This document shows positions 1 through 7,108 of a stretch of 8,771 bases of DNA, one piece after another (position 1 is the first letter of the stretch; every line of letters begins with the position of its first letter). The translations under genes and the position numbers were made by a program. This DNA comes from Planococcaceae bacterium UBA3370 (GTDB taxonomy: Bacteria > Bacillota > Bacilli > Bacillales_A > Planococcaceae), in contig DEQI01000191.1 in NCBI GenBank assembly GCA_002360295.1, forward strand, positions 4,499-13,269. Reading direction: 5' to 3'. The notes under the pieces are model-generated. The model was given only the letters and a program-made list of their open reading frames with translations, searched no databases and was not told where the DNA came from.

Positions 1-2009
1 GCCTTAGCTGTATTTATTTGTGCTTTACTCGACTTCATGTTTAATACAAAAACAACTGCCACAATAATAATACCGACAATGTCTGTATATGTTTCTGGGA
101 TAATCATGCCGAGTGCACCAATACCAAGAATAACGCGCATTATTGGATTTAAATAGGTTTTAAAATAGCCTTCAATAGCGGCACTAAGCGCAATAATCCC
201 GATAATGGCTGTGATAGTAATCATCGCAATATCCATATAGGGTGCCATTGGGAATTCTTTTGCATTCACCGCAATATTTGTCGTATCTATCATTAACATA
301 GCAGGATTGTAAACGAATAAATAAGGTACGATAAATCCAGCTGCTGCTAAGCGTAATGCTACGAAGCCAGTACGCATTGGGTCTCCACCAGAAATTCCTG
401 CACCAGCAAACGCAGCAAGTGCAACCGGTGGTGTTATATTGGCAAATATACCGAAATAAAACACAAACATATGCGCTACAATAATTGGAATATCAAACTC
501 TGCTAATGCAGGTGCTGCCATTGTTGCTGTAATAATATATGCTGGAATAGATGGCAAACCCATTCCCAAGATCATTGACGCAACCATAGTAAAGAATAAT
601 GTTAAAAATAAAGATCCTGCACCAAGGCTAGCAATAGAAGATGTCATAACATTACCAAAAGATGTTAAGCTTACAACACCAATAATAATACCGACAACTG
701 CGCACGCTACCATGACAGATAAGGATTGACGTGCTCCACTATCAAACGCCGCGATAATGTCCTTAATTCCCATACGAGTTGTTTTCTTAAAAGCAGCTAC
801 TACAACCGTTGCTGCTATTGTATATACTGCTGTATACGCAATCGGCTCTTCCAAATATAACAATACGACTAAAAACAAGATTGGTAATAATAAATGGCCA
901 CGCTCTGCCATTACCTCTTTTACACGAGGTAGGTCGGGCTTCGGAATACCTTTTAAATTTTCACGACCTGCACGGAAATGTACTTGCATAATTACTCCTA
1001 AAAAGTAAAGAAGCGCAGGAATCAATGCTGCAAGTGCGATTGTGCCATACGCGACACCTGTTGTTTCTGCCATGATAAAGGCACTTGCGCCCATAATTGG
1101 AGGTAATATTTGTCCACCAATCGAAGCACTCGCCTCTACTGCACCCGCAAAGTTTTTCGAATAACCAACACGTTTCATCAATGGAATTGTAAAGGCACCA
1201 GTTCCCACTACATTGGCAACTGCAGCACCATTAATACTTCCCATAAAACCACTTGAAATAACGGCTACTTTTGCAGGACCACCTTGCTTATGTCCTGCCA
1301 ATGCTAATGCTAAATCATTAAATAATTGACCCATCCCTGATTTTGCTAGGAATGCACCAAATAAGATGAATAAGAAAATAAATTGAACCGAAGCTCCAAT
1401 TGCTGTCGAAAATAGACCTTCCGTTTTTAAATACATTTGACCGAAAATGTCCCCTAAATCATACTGACGCGTTTGCAATTGTCTAGGAAGCCATGTGTTA
1501 TGACTAATAAATGGATACATTAAAAAAACAAGTGCTAATATTGGCAAGATGAGCCCGGTTACCCTTCTTGCTGCTTCTAAAATAAGTACGACTGTCATAA
1601 TGGCAAATACGATATCAAGCGTATTCGGAATACCGCCACGAGTTGTCATTATATTATTGTATTCAACGATTAAATAACCCGCAGACGCAAGAGCTAGTAT
1701 AAATAAAAGCCAGTCATACACAGCAATTTTAGAACGATTTTGCTTTGTATAAGTTGGGTAAATTAAAAAAATTAGTGCAATCCCAATTGCTACGTGGATG
1801 GACCTTTGTTGCAATGCTGGTAGCGGATTAAATGTTACATAAATATGATAAATAGAATATAAAACTGCAATAACGCCAATAAATAACCCAATATGTTTAT
1901 TAGATATTTTCCGTACTTTTGATTCTGTATCGAATTTTTCTAGTAGTTCTGTTTGCTGTTCTTCCGTTAATACTTCTGTACCAGCAACCATTGTTTTTTC
2001 TTTCGTCAT
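1..2009 (-). CDS. TRAP transporter permease, fused 4TM (DctQ-like) and 12TM (DctM-like) subunits, 3' end cut by window
   Basis: This integral membrane protein forms the transport channel of a TAXI-type TRAP (tripartite ATP-independent periplasmic) secondary transporter, driven by an ion gradient. From ATG at 2009 the frame stays open for about 669 codons to the left edge with no stop, so only the C-terminus is missing; fused TRAP permeases are usually about 640-700 residues, so little is lost. After a charged cytoplasmic N-terminus of about 38 residues come hydrophobic segments of the small-subunit type, then the DctM-like part. Conserved loops seen there are GGQILPPIMGASAF near residue 295, MGLPSIPAYII near 481 and ITPPVALAAFAGAGISGGDP near 522. 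The start is fixed by a perfect AAGGAGG (2016-2022) six bases upstream. The ATG overlaps the stop of the DUF1850 gene as ATGA (2006-2009), so translation is probably coupled. The substrate is unknown; related systems carry dicarboxylates or glutamate. Confidence 0.93.
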   Translation of the reverse strand, partial: MTKEKTMVAGTEVLTEEQQTELLEKFDTESKVRKISNKHIGLFIGVIAVLYSIYHIYVTFNPLPALQQRSIHVAIGIALIFLIYPTYTKQNRSKIAVYDWLLFILALASAGYLIVEYNNIMTTRGGIPNTLDIVFAIMTVVLILEAARRVTGLILPILALVFLMYPFISHNTWLPRQLQTRQYDLGDIFGQMYLKTEGLFSTAIGASVQFIFLFILFGAFLAKSGMGQLFNDLALALAGHKQGGPAKVAVISSGFMGSINGAAVANVVGTGAFTIPLMKRVGYSKNFAGAVEASASIGGQILPPIMGASAFIMAETTGVAYGTIALAALIPALLYFLGVIMQVHFRAGRENLKGIPKPDLPRVKEVMAERGHLLLPILFLVVLLYLEEPIAYTAVYTIAATVVVAAFKKTTRMGIKDIIAAFDSGARQSLSVMVACAVVGIIIGVVSLTSFGNVMTSSIASLGAGSLFLTLFFTMVASMILGMGLPSIPAYIITATMAAPALAEFDIPIIVAHMFVFYFGIFANITPPVALAAFAGAGISGGDPMRTGFVALRLAAAGFIVPYLFVYNPAMLMIDTTNIAVNAKEFPMAPYMDIAMITITAIIGIIALSAAIEGYFKTYLNPIMRVILGIGALGMIIPETYTDIVGIIIVAVVFVLNMKSSKAQINTAK

Positions 2010-2473
2010 TTAAATCCTCCTTCAAAAATTAATTGGATAAACGAGATTTTCTCTAAATAGAAGTGGACACTTTGTCTTTCTTCACCATATAACGGAAAAA
2101 CTTGTTCTTCTATGTACAAAGCTGTTTCCACCTTTGATGATGCAGCAACTACTATTTCCGGAAAATTCAAATCTATTTTCAAATGGACAAATCCATCATT
2201 AGATGGAATCACTTCCCCGTCAGTAGGCACTCCTGCTCCATACGTTTTGAAATAAGTTTCATACAAATGAAATTGCTGATCGACTACTTCATAACATTCA
2301 AACCAAGGCTCTTTTTCTACTGAATGTATCCAACCAATACTAAAATTAGTAGGCTTAAATAATAATTTTTCTTGCACACTTTCTACGACAAGTACTTGTT
2401 CTTGCCTAAAAAAGAAGAAAAGGAGCAGACATATCGCTAAGCTCCCAATCCCCCACTTTAATTTATTGCTCAT
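2006..2473 (-). CDS. DUF1850 family protein, accessory gene of the TAXI-TRAP operon
   Basis: A small protein of 155 residues whose N-terminus (about residues 7-21, ending in LLLFFFF) is a membrane anchor or uncleaved signal, followed by a mostly beta-predicted extracytoplasmic domain. The pattern WIHSVEKEPWFECYEV, followed by YETYFKTYGAGVP, is characteristic of DUF1850. Such proteins are found between the binding protein and permease genes of TAXI-TRAP operons, as here; their molecular role is not established. The gene starts inside the end of the binding-protein gene (11-base overlap, 2463-2473) and ends in an ATGA overlap with the permease. I chose ATG at 2473 because it gives a clean N-terminus directly before the hydrophobic segment. 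An in-frame ATG at 2509 would add 12 residues, but neither start has a strong Shine-Dalgarno, so initiation probably depends on coupling to upstream translation. Confidence 0.85.
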   Translation of the reverse strand: MSNKLKWGIGSLAICLLLFFFFRQEQVLVVESVQEKLLFKPTNFSIGWIHSVEKEPWFECYEVVDQQFHLYETYFKTYGAGVPTDGEVIPSNDGFVHLKIDLNFPEIVVAASSKVETALYIEEQVFPLYGEERQSVHFYLEKISFIQLIFEGGFK

Positions 2474-3443
2474 CGTAGTATTTCTTTGCACCTGGATGTA
2501 AAGGTGCAACCATACCTTGCTGAGCTCCTTCTAATGTAATTTCAGTAGCTGCCTGATGTGAATTACCCAGAGCCTCTAGATTTTCAAAAAACGTCTTCGT
2601 TAATTCATAGCCATCTTCTTCGCTAATATCACTGCTAATAACTAAAGCATTCATAATAGCTGCTGTTGAAATCGCTTCCTTATTACCATAAGTATCTGCT
2701 GGAATATCTAAGCTAATGAAGTATGGTTGTGTTTTGGCGATTTCTTCAATTTTCGCCGGATCTACTGATACAAGTGTAATATCGATGCTATTTGCTAACT
2801 CCATTACAGATGAATTCGGTAAACCACTTGTAAGGAATGCAGCATCAATTGCACCAGATTTTAATCCATCTGCTGCCTCTGCATAGCCAAGATAGTCTAC
2901 TTTAATATCATCATAAGTAATACCGTGACCTGCCAATAGATTACGAGCATTTACTTCAACGCCTGAATTTTGATCTCCTACTGCAACACGTTTTCCTTTT
3001 AAATCTTCTAATGTTGTAATACCTGAATTAGCTGGTGTTACAATTTGTACGAAGTTTGGATAAAGTGACGCAACTTGTTGAATATTTTCAATTGGAGCGT
3101 TAAAGTTTCCAGTACCTGCAACAGCTTCTGTTAATACATCACTCATCACAAATGCCATTTCTACTTTGCCTTCTTTAATTAAGTTAATGTTTTCAACAGA
3201 TGCACCTGTTGTTTGCGGTTTAGAATTGATACTATATGTATCGGAATATTTACTTGCAAGTGTTGTTCCGATAATGTTGTATGGTCCTGAAGAACCCCCA
3301 GTTGCAATCGTTACAATATTTGTATCTAATCCTTTTCCACCTTCTTTAGATTTAGACCCTGTTTCGTCACCACCACAAGCAGCTAATATGGAAGCTGTTA
3401 GTGTAGCCATAGCCGCAAATGCAAATAATTTATTTTTTCTCAT
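2463..3443 (-). CDS. TAXI family TRAP transporter solute-binding lipoprotein
   Basis: The extracytoplasmic substrate receptor of the TRAP transporter, 326 residues. The first 22 residues form a lipoprotein signal peptide with lipobox LAAC, so C23 should be lipidated and the mature protein tethered outside the membrane. A Ser/Gly/Lys-rich linker (about 24-40) precedes the binding domain. TAXI-family hallmarks are visible: IATGGSSGPYNIIGTTLA at about 46-63, the GASVENINLI...GKVEMAFVMSD segment at 80-102, LKGKRVAVGDQNSGVEVNAR at 148-167, and LHPGAKKYY at the C-terminus. Upstream of the ATG the sequence reads GAAGGGGAAA, an acceptable if closely spaced ribosome-binding site. It is the first gene of the operon, with DUF1850 and the fused permease overlapping downstream. 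The substrate cannot be read from the sequence; characterised or proposed TAXI ligands include glutamate and other carboxylates. Confidence 0.94.
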   Translation of the reverse strand: MRKNKLFAFAAMATLTASILAACGGDETGSKSKEGGKGLDTNIVTIATGGSSGPYNIIGTTLASKYSDTYSINSKPQTTGASVENINLIKEGKVEMAFVMSDVLTEAVAGTGNFNAPIENIQQVASLYPNFVQIVTPANSGITTLEDLKGKRVAVGDQNSGVEVNARNLLAGHGITYDDIKVDYLGYAEAADGLKSGAIDAAFLTSGLPNSSVMELANSIDITLVSVDPAKIEEIAKTQPYFISLDIPADTYGNKEAISTAAIMNALVISSDISEEDGYELTKTFFENLEALGNSHQAATEITLEGAQQGMVAPLHPGAKKYYDEQ

Positions 3444-3479
3444 TTTCCCCTTCGTCCCCTCTCTATTTTCTTCCTATAA

Positions 3480-3507
3480 ATTAAATGGTAAAGTATTAAT
3501 TTGTTAA
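3480..3507 (-). promoter_or_regulatory. Candidate sigma-A promoter of the TAXI-TRAP operon
   Basis: On the minus strand TTAACA (3507-3502, 5/6 to the -35 consensus) is followed after 16 bases by TTTAAT (3485-3480, 5/6 to the -10 consensus). Transcription would begin near 3473, about 30 bases before the binding-protein ATG. Two perfect TATAAT boxes further upstream (3518-3513 and 3535-3530) lack a recognisable -35 partner. The region is very AT-rich, so chance matches are likely. Confidence 0.38.
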
Positions 3508-3566
3508 AATCAATTATATTTGGTAATTTATTATATTTTTTATGTTTTTATTACTATTATTTTTCT

Positions 3567-3587
3567 CTAAAAAGCTAGCTATTTTAG
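3567..3587. promoter_or_regulatory. Inverted repeat upstream of the TAXI-TRAP operon, possible operator
   Basis: CTAAAAAGCT (3567-3576) and AGCTATTTTAG (3577-3587) are reverse complements apart from one extra A in the right arm, centred on the self-complementary AGCTAGCT. It lies about 95 bp upstream of the predicted start of the TRAP operon. There is no U-rich tail, so a terminator is unlikely, and a regulator-binding site is possible. The rest of 3444-3664 shows no gene or other clear signal. Confidence 0.22.
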
Positions 3588-3664
3588 ACAAGGGTTTAGT
3601 AAGGTTGGAAGCGGCTAAAATACTCCATATCGTAACCATAAATAATACATACTTAAAGATATTT

Positions 3665-3708
3665 AAAGGGCTATCATGTAAGTTTTAACTTACATAATAG
3701 CCCTTTTT
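3665..3708 (-). terminator. Strong hairpin terminator after the MMPL gene, possibly bidirectional
   Basis: AAAGGGCTATcATGTAAGTT (3665-3684) pairs with AACTTACATaATAGCCCTTT (3687-3706) across a two-base gap; a 20-bp stem with one C/A mismatch. It begins about 20 bases past the stop of the leftward MMPL gene. On the minus strand it is followed by TTTAAATATCTTT, and on the plus strand by TTTTT, so it looks symmetric. The nearest upstream plus-strand gene would lie outside the window, so its working direction is most likely leftward, insulating the TRAP operon. Confidence 0.8.
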
Positions 3709-3726
3709 AGTTCATATTTTTACCCT

Positions 3727-5934
3727 CTACATTTTCCACAGCTTACCTGGCCAGAAAGAATAGCGACCGATTACTGTAATCAAAGCAGGTACTAATAGCG
3801 GGCGTACGATAAATGTATCGAGTAATACGCCGACCGCTGTCACAACACCAAACTGAACTAAAACTTGAATTGGTAATGAGGCAAGTACAGCAAATGTACC
3901 TGCTAAAATGAGACCCGCTGATGTGATCACGGAGCCTGTGGAAGCCACACCTTGTGATACAGCTTCTCGATGCGCCATACCTTTTTTACGATTTTTCCAA
4001 ATATCAGAGATCATAAAGATATTGTAGTCATTACCGAGAGCAATAATAAAGACAAATGAATACAGTGGAATCGAGCTGGCAATCGCTTCTGCACCAAAGA
4101 ATGTGGTTAAGATGAGCCAACCCGCTCCGAGTGCCGCGAAGAACGATACAATAACTGTAACCATTAAATGGACAGACGTAATTAATGCTCGTAAATACAC
4201 AACTAACACAAGGAAAATAATCACAATCATCACTGGCTGTATTAATTTTTCATCCCCATATTGTACTTCTTTCGTATCAAGTTGGACACTTGTTTCGCCT
4301 CCAACCCAGAAGCTTTCAGAAGCATTTGGAATACCTGCCTTTTCTACTATTGCAGGTAGTTGCTCCTTCATATGATCGACATCATCCATCGCTTCGTTTG
4401 AGTATGGATTTTTATCTAAATCTACTTCGTATAATTGTAAATTGGCATCTGTTTCACCTGTACGAATTTCACTAACAGACGATACATATGGCAACAATTT
4501 TAAATCTTCTGTAATATCCACATCTTTACCAGCCGTATTGACTAGTACTTTTACTGGGGCCAGTTCACCTGGTGTAAAATTTTCTTCAATCAACGTAAAT
4601 CCTTCACGAGATGGCATATCCTCAGGGAATGATGATAATAAATCATAGCTATATTTTATTTGTGTCGACACAAGCGCGAGCCCAATGAGTAGCACACCAG
4701 TCACAAGTATTACTAGCCACGGCTTGCCTGATGCAAAATCGCCTACTTTTTTCATAAAGCGGTGATTCGGTTTTGCTTCCTTGTACGGTTTATTTTTAGC
4801 CGCTGCATGGGCTTTAGCCATATCTGGTGTGCGCGGAACGAACGGCCAAAATGCGCCACGTCCGAGTACTGATAAAATAGCCGGTAGTAATGTCAGTACT
4901 GCCACACTCGTTAACAATACACCGAAGCTAAATGGGACAGCGAAACGTTGAAATGCTCCGTAATCAGCCAACCCAAGTGTCGCGAGCCCAATAACTACTG
5001 TGAGGGCACTCATCGCAATAGCATCTGCTGATTCTCTCATGGCACGGCTTAACGCTAAAAATTTATTGGGCTCTTCAAACAAAATATCTCGATAGCGTGT
5101 AATTAAAAATAAGCAATAGTCCGTTCCTGCACCGAATAATAGTACAATCATAATCGAGATGGCCTGTGCATCTTTTGCAATCCATCCACTTTCCGCAAAC
5201 CATCCAAGAAGTGGACTGACAACGAAAAATGCAATCCCAACAACTAGAAGTGGAATAACAGATAATAGTGGTGAACGATATATAGCAATAAGTAACACTA
5301 AAATCAGAATGACTGTAGCTGTCATTAATTTAAAGTCAGCCGATTTAAATAAATTTGTCGCATCCACTGAAATGCCTACAGGTCCAGAAAAACGAGCATG
5401 CAATCCATCCTCTTCTAAGTTTGCCTCATACGGATTGCTACCGAATTCACTTTCAGTCATTGCGGTTAACTTTTCTAAATTTGGTTTTAAAATATCTGAA
5501 TTTGCTGTGTCATCAAAAAAGATAGGTGTCACGATTGACTTACCATTTTCAGAAACCATACTCAACAGTGCCTCTGTTGGTAATTCATGAAGTGGCGGTA
5601 AAGTGGCCTGGGCTTCCAGTGGTTCAGCTGCTAATTGTTTATACAAGCTTTGAATCCCCTGTAAGTCTGTTACCTCCAACCCTGCTTCCTTATACCATAC
5701 AACGAGTAATGGAATACCTGAATCTGAAGCAAATTGCTCATCTAACAGAGCAGCTGCCTCTCGCGACATCACATCATCTGGTAAATCATCCCCTGCATAA
5801 TTTTCAACACTATTTACTTGTGGGAAGATGCTAGCAAGGAATATAACGAGCGCAATCCAAATGGCAATCGTAACCCAACGAGAACGTTTTCCACCAACAA
5901 TCTCTCCCCATTTTTCTAGCGGGTGCTTTTTCAT
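3727..5934 (-). CDS. MMPL/RND family membrane transporter (YdfJ-like exporter)
   Basis: A 735-residue proton-driven exporter of the MMPL branch of the RND superfamily, which moves lipids, lipophilic compounds or drugs outward; the cargo is unknown. Topology is the usual duplicated one: a TM segment at 20-38, an extracytoplasmic domain to about 200, a bundle of five TM segments at about 203-358, a cytoplasmic stretch rich in Lys at 360-400, then the second half with TM at 404-424, a second outer domain at about 425-562 and five TM segments to the end. Each half carries the Asp-Tyr pair of the proton relay known from MmpL proteins: GAGTDYCLFL (D272, Y273) and ALGNDYNIFM (D636, Y637). Length is typical and both halves are intact. 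The start ATG has GAGGGA about 10 bases upstream. The chemoreceptor gene ends 70 bases upstream and a hairpin follows downstream, so it may be transcribed alone. No TetR or MarR partner is adjacent. Confidence 0.93.
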   Translation of the reverse strand: MKKHPLEKWGEIVGGKRSRWVTIAIWIALVIFLASIFPQVNSVENYAGDDLPDDVMSREAAALLDEQFASDSGIPLLVVWYKEAGLEVTDLQGIQSLYKQLAAEPLEAQATLPPLHELPTEALLSMVSENGKSIVTPIFFDDTANSDILKPNLEKLTAMTESEFGSNPYEANLEEDGLHARFSGPVGISVDATNLFKSADFKLMTATVILILVLLIAIYRSPLLSVIPLLVVGIAFFVVSPLLGWFAESGWIAKDAQAISIMIVLLFGAGTDYCLFLITRYRDILFEEPNKFLALSRAMRESADAIAMSALTVVIGLATLGLADYGAFQRFAVPFSFGVLLTSVAVLTLLPAILSVLGRGAFWPFVPRTPDMAKAHAAAKNKPYKEAKPNHRFMKKVGDFASGKPWLVILVTGVLLIGLALVSTQIKYSYDLLSSFPEDMPSREGFTLIEENFTPGELAPVKVLVNTAGKDVDITEDLKLLPYVSSVSEIRTGETDANLQLYEVDLDKNPYSNEAMDDVDHMKEQLPAIVEKAGIPNASESFWVGGETSVQLDTKEVQYGDEKLIQPVMIVIIFLVLVVYLRALITSVHLMVTVIVSFFAALGAGWLILTTFFGAEAIASSIPLYSFVFIIALGNDYNIFMISDIWKNRKKGMAHREAVSQGVASTGSVITSAGLILAGTFAVLASLPIQVLVQFGVVTAVGVLLDTFIVRPLLVPALITVIGRYSFWPGKLWKM

Positions 5935-5954
5935 ATCTCTTTTCCCTCTTTTCT

Positions 5955-5970
5955 AAATAATTGATTATTT
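5955..5970. promoter_or_regulatory. 16-bp palindrome at the MMPL promoter, possible operator
   Basis: AAATAAT (5955-5961) and ATTATTT (5964-5970) are perfect 7-base inverted arms around TG. The site lies between a candidate promoter and the ribosome-binding site of the MMPL gene, where a repressor would block transcription. All-A/T arms make chance a serious alternative. Confidence 0.3.
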
Positions 5971-5997
5971 GATACACATGAAAACGATAATGCTCAA
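5969..5997 (-). promoter_or_regulatory. Candidate promoter of the MMPL gene
   Basis: On the minus strand TTGAGC (5997-5992) and TATCAA (5974-5969) are separated by exactly 17 bases; each matches four of six consensus positions. Its presence would make the MMPL gene independent of the chemoreceptor gene upstream. It overlaps an imperfect inverted repeat (5983-6017) that could be a weak terminator of the chemoreceptor gene. Confidence 0.3.
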
Positions 5998-6017
5998 ACA
6001 AGCGTTATATTTTCGTT
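5983..6017 (-). terminator. Imperfect hairpin at the 3' end of the PAS chemoreceptor gene
   Basis: AACG and ATAATGC (5983-5993) face GCGTTAT (6002-6008) and CGTT (6014-6017). The inner seven pairs form with one imperfect pair around an eight-base loop; the outer four pair beyond an internal bulge. It includes the stop codon of the chemoreceptor gene, and no strong U-run follows on the minus strand, so termination here would be weak. Confidence 0.25.
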
Positions 6018-6919
6018 AAAAAATTACTCGTGTTATTTTCGAGTGTTTCAGCTGTTTTAGTAATTTCGAAAAAACCATCCGTCGTTTGTTGAATTTGATT
6101 TGAACTTGAGTGTACTTTTGCAGTAATTGAATCCATACTAGATGCAACTATATCAATCTTTTCTATTATTCCATCAACATTGCTTTTCACTTCACCAATG
6201 GACTGCGACACTTTGTCAGATAAGTTACGCACTTCTTTGGCTACAACATTAAATGCACGTCCATGCTCCCCCGCTCTAGCAGCTTCAATCGTTGCATTCA
6301 AAGCTAATAAGTTCGTTTGGGCAGCAATATCTCGAATCGTTTTGACAACATTCGTAATCGTTTCGGCTTCTTTTTGTAGGTGCTGCAAGTTAAGCTGGTT
6401 AATAGCTGCAACTTCGTCGATTTGCTGAATATTTTCTAAAAGGGCTAAACTATCTGCACGACCTTTTATCGATTTATCATGTAGTATTGCTGCCATCTCT
6501 TTTAAATTTTCGGCTAATTGTAATGTCATACTATTTCGATTCGTAATGTCCGTAGCAATTTTACTAACGCCAATCACTTTACTTCCATCAGCTGAGAAAA
6601 TCGGCATATATGTAGCTTCAAGCCAAATCGTTTTTCCAGTAGCATGGCGACGTTCAATTTTATCTTGAAAACTTTTACCACTTAATAAATTACTCCAAAA
6701 TCGAGAATACGCAGGGCTATTAGAAAATTCAGGGAAACAAAACATTTTATGATTCATCCCAATCATTTCAGTCTTTTTATAACCAATTGTTTGTGCAAAC
6801 AGATCATTTACATATTCCACTTCTCTATTTGGATTAAAGCGAATAAGTGCAATATTTTTTTCTAGAGAGTCAAGGAAGTGTTTGTCAGTAATTTGTTCAA
6901 ACTGCTCAGTGTTTTGCAT
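6005..6919 (-). CDS. Soluble PAS-domain methyl-accepting chemotaxis protein
   Basis: A cytoplasmic chemoreceptor of 304 residues that should pass a signal sensed by its PAS domain to CheA/CheW. There is no signal peptide or membrane segment. The PAS domain spans about residues 19-127, with the [19 protein letters not shown] motif and the [14 protein letters not shown] strand typical of PAS domains in BdlA/Aer-like receptors; the ligand (heme, flavin or other) cannot be told. A helical linker leads to the conserved receptor hairpin tip at about 197-231 ([20 protein letters not shown], then [12 protein letters not shown]). The arms are short and no C-terminal CheR-binding pentapeptide is present. 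I start it at ATG 6919 because GGGGG (6925-6929) lies five bases upstream; an in-frame ATG at 6931 would add MGEI but overlaps that G-run and lacks its own site. It is divergent from a B12-type MerR gene and may share its control. Confidence 0.92.
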   Translation of the reverse strand: MQNTEQFEQITDKHFLDSLEKNIALIRFNPNREVEYVNDLFAQTIGYKKTEMIGMNHKMFCFPEFSNSPAYSRFWSNLLSGKSFQDKIERRHATGKTIWLEATYMPIFSADGSKVIGVSKIATDITNRNSMTLQLAENLKEMAAILHDKSIKGRADSLALLENIQQIDEVAAINQLNLQHLQKEAETITNVVKTIRDIAAQTNLLALNATIEAARAGEHGRAFNVVAKEVRNLSDKVSQSIGEVKSNVDGIIEKIDIVASSMDSITAKVHSSSNQIQQTTDGFFEITKTAETLENNTSNFLTKI

Positions 6920-6984
6920 AATTTCCCCCATTAAACTGTTTTATTTCTATAAATTAGCCCAATACTGTTAAAAAAATCAACATA

Positions 6985-7006
6985 AACATTATACAAACAT
7001 TATACA
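6985..7006. repeat. Perfect tandem 11-bp direct repeat in the divergent promoter region; candidate operator of the B12-type MerR protein
   Basis: The unit AACATTATACA occurs twice in tandem (6985-6995, 6996-7006). Each unit contains a TnnACA core (TATACA at 6990-6995 and 7001-7006). A further TnnACA, TGTACA, lies at 7022-7027, 21 bp or two helical turns on, and TCAACA at 6977-6982 may be a degenerate fourth. CarH-type MerR regulators are known to bind 11-bp direct repeats of similar core sequence, so this is a plausible binding site for the adjacent gene product. Binding has not been shown. Confidence 0.55.
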
Positions 7007-7027
7007 ACTTCTTTGTTATTATGTACA
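6999..7027 (-). promoter_or_regulatory. Candidate promoter of the PAS chemoreceptor gene
   Basis: On the minus strand TGTACA (7027-7022, 4/6) is followed after 17 bases by a perfect TATAAT (7004-6999), which lies inside the tandem repeat. A second perfect TATAAT (6993-6988) arises from the other repeat unit but has no fitting -35. The start would be near 6993, giving a leader of about 70 bases. I saw no sigma-D (flagellar type) promoter in the region. Confidence 0.42.
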
Positions 7028-7029
7028 AT
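7001..7029 (+). promoter_or_regulatory. Candidate promoter of the MerR/B12 regulator gene
   Basis: TATACA (7001-7006, 4/6 to -35) and TACAAT (7024-7029, 5/6 to -10) are spaced by 17 bases. The -35 falls in the second unit of the tandem repeat. The element occupies the same DNA as the opposing chemoreceptor promoter, so polymerase could use only one of the two at a time. The leader would be about 70 bases. The remaining part, 7030-7097, shows only AT-rich sequence with no clear structure. Confidence 0.38.
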
Positions 7030-7108
7030 AATATTGATTGCAAGTTGTTGAATTAACGCTTACTGTATTTTGAGGAAAGTAGATTTTGAATGAGAGCGGA
7101 GGTGATAC

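Noticed and set aside
757..1008. Plus-strand open frames opposite the TRAP permease gene (also 809-991)
   Set aside because: They lie antisense to a well-conserved permease frame, have no ribosome-binding site and have low-complexity, non-protein-like composition.
3166..3507. Plus-strand frame of 113 codons opposite the TAXI gene start
   Set aside because: It mirrors the hydrophobic signal region and the intergenic AT-rich DNA and shows no recognisable domain; it is a shadow of the real minus-strand gene.
4103..5834. Several plus-strand frames (4103-4375, 4290-4475, 4442-4648, 5159-5590, 5526-5834) opposite the MMPL gene
   Set aside because: All are antisense to an intact 735-residue MMPL frame with correct motifs in both halves, and none shows a domain or a good start.
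6180..6428. Plus-strand frame opposite the chemoreceptor hairpin tip
   Set aside because: It is the complement of the most conserved part of the receptor domain, which explains why it is open.
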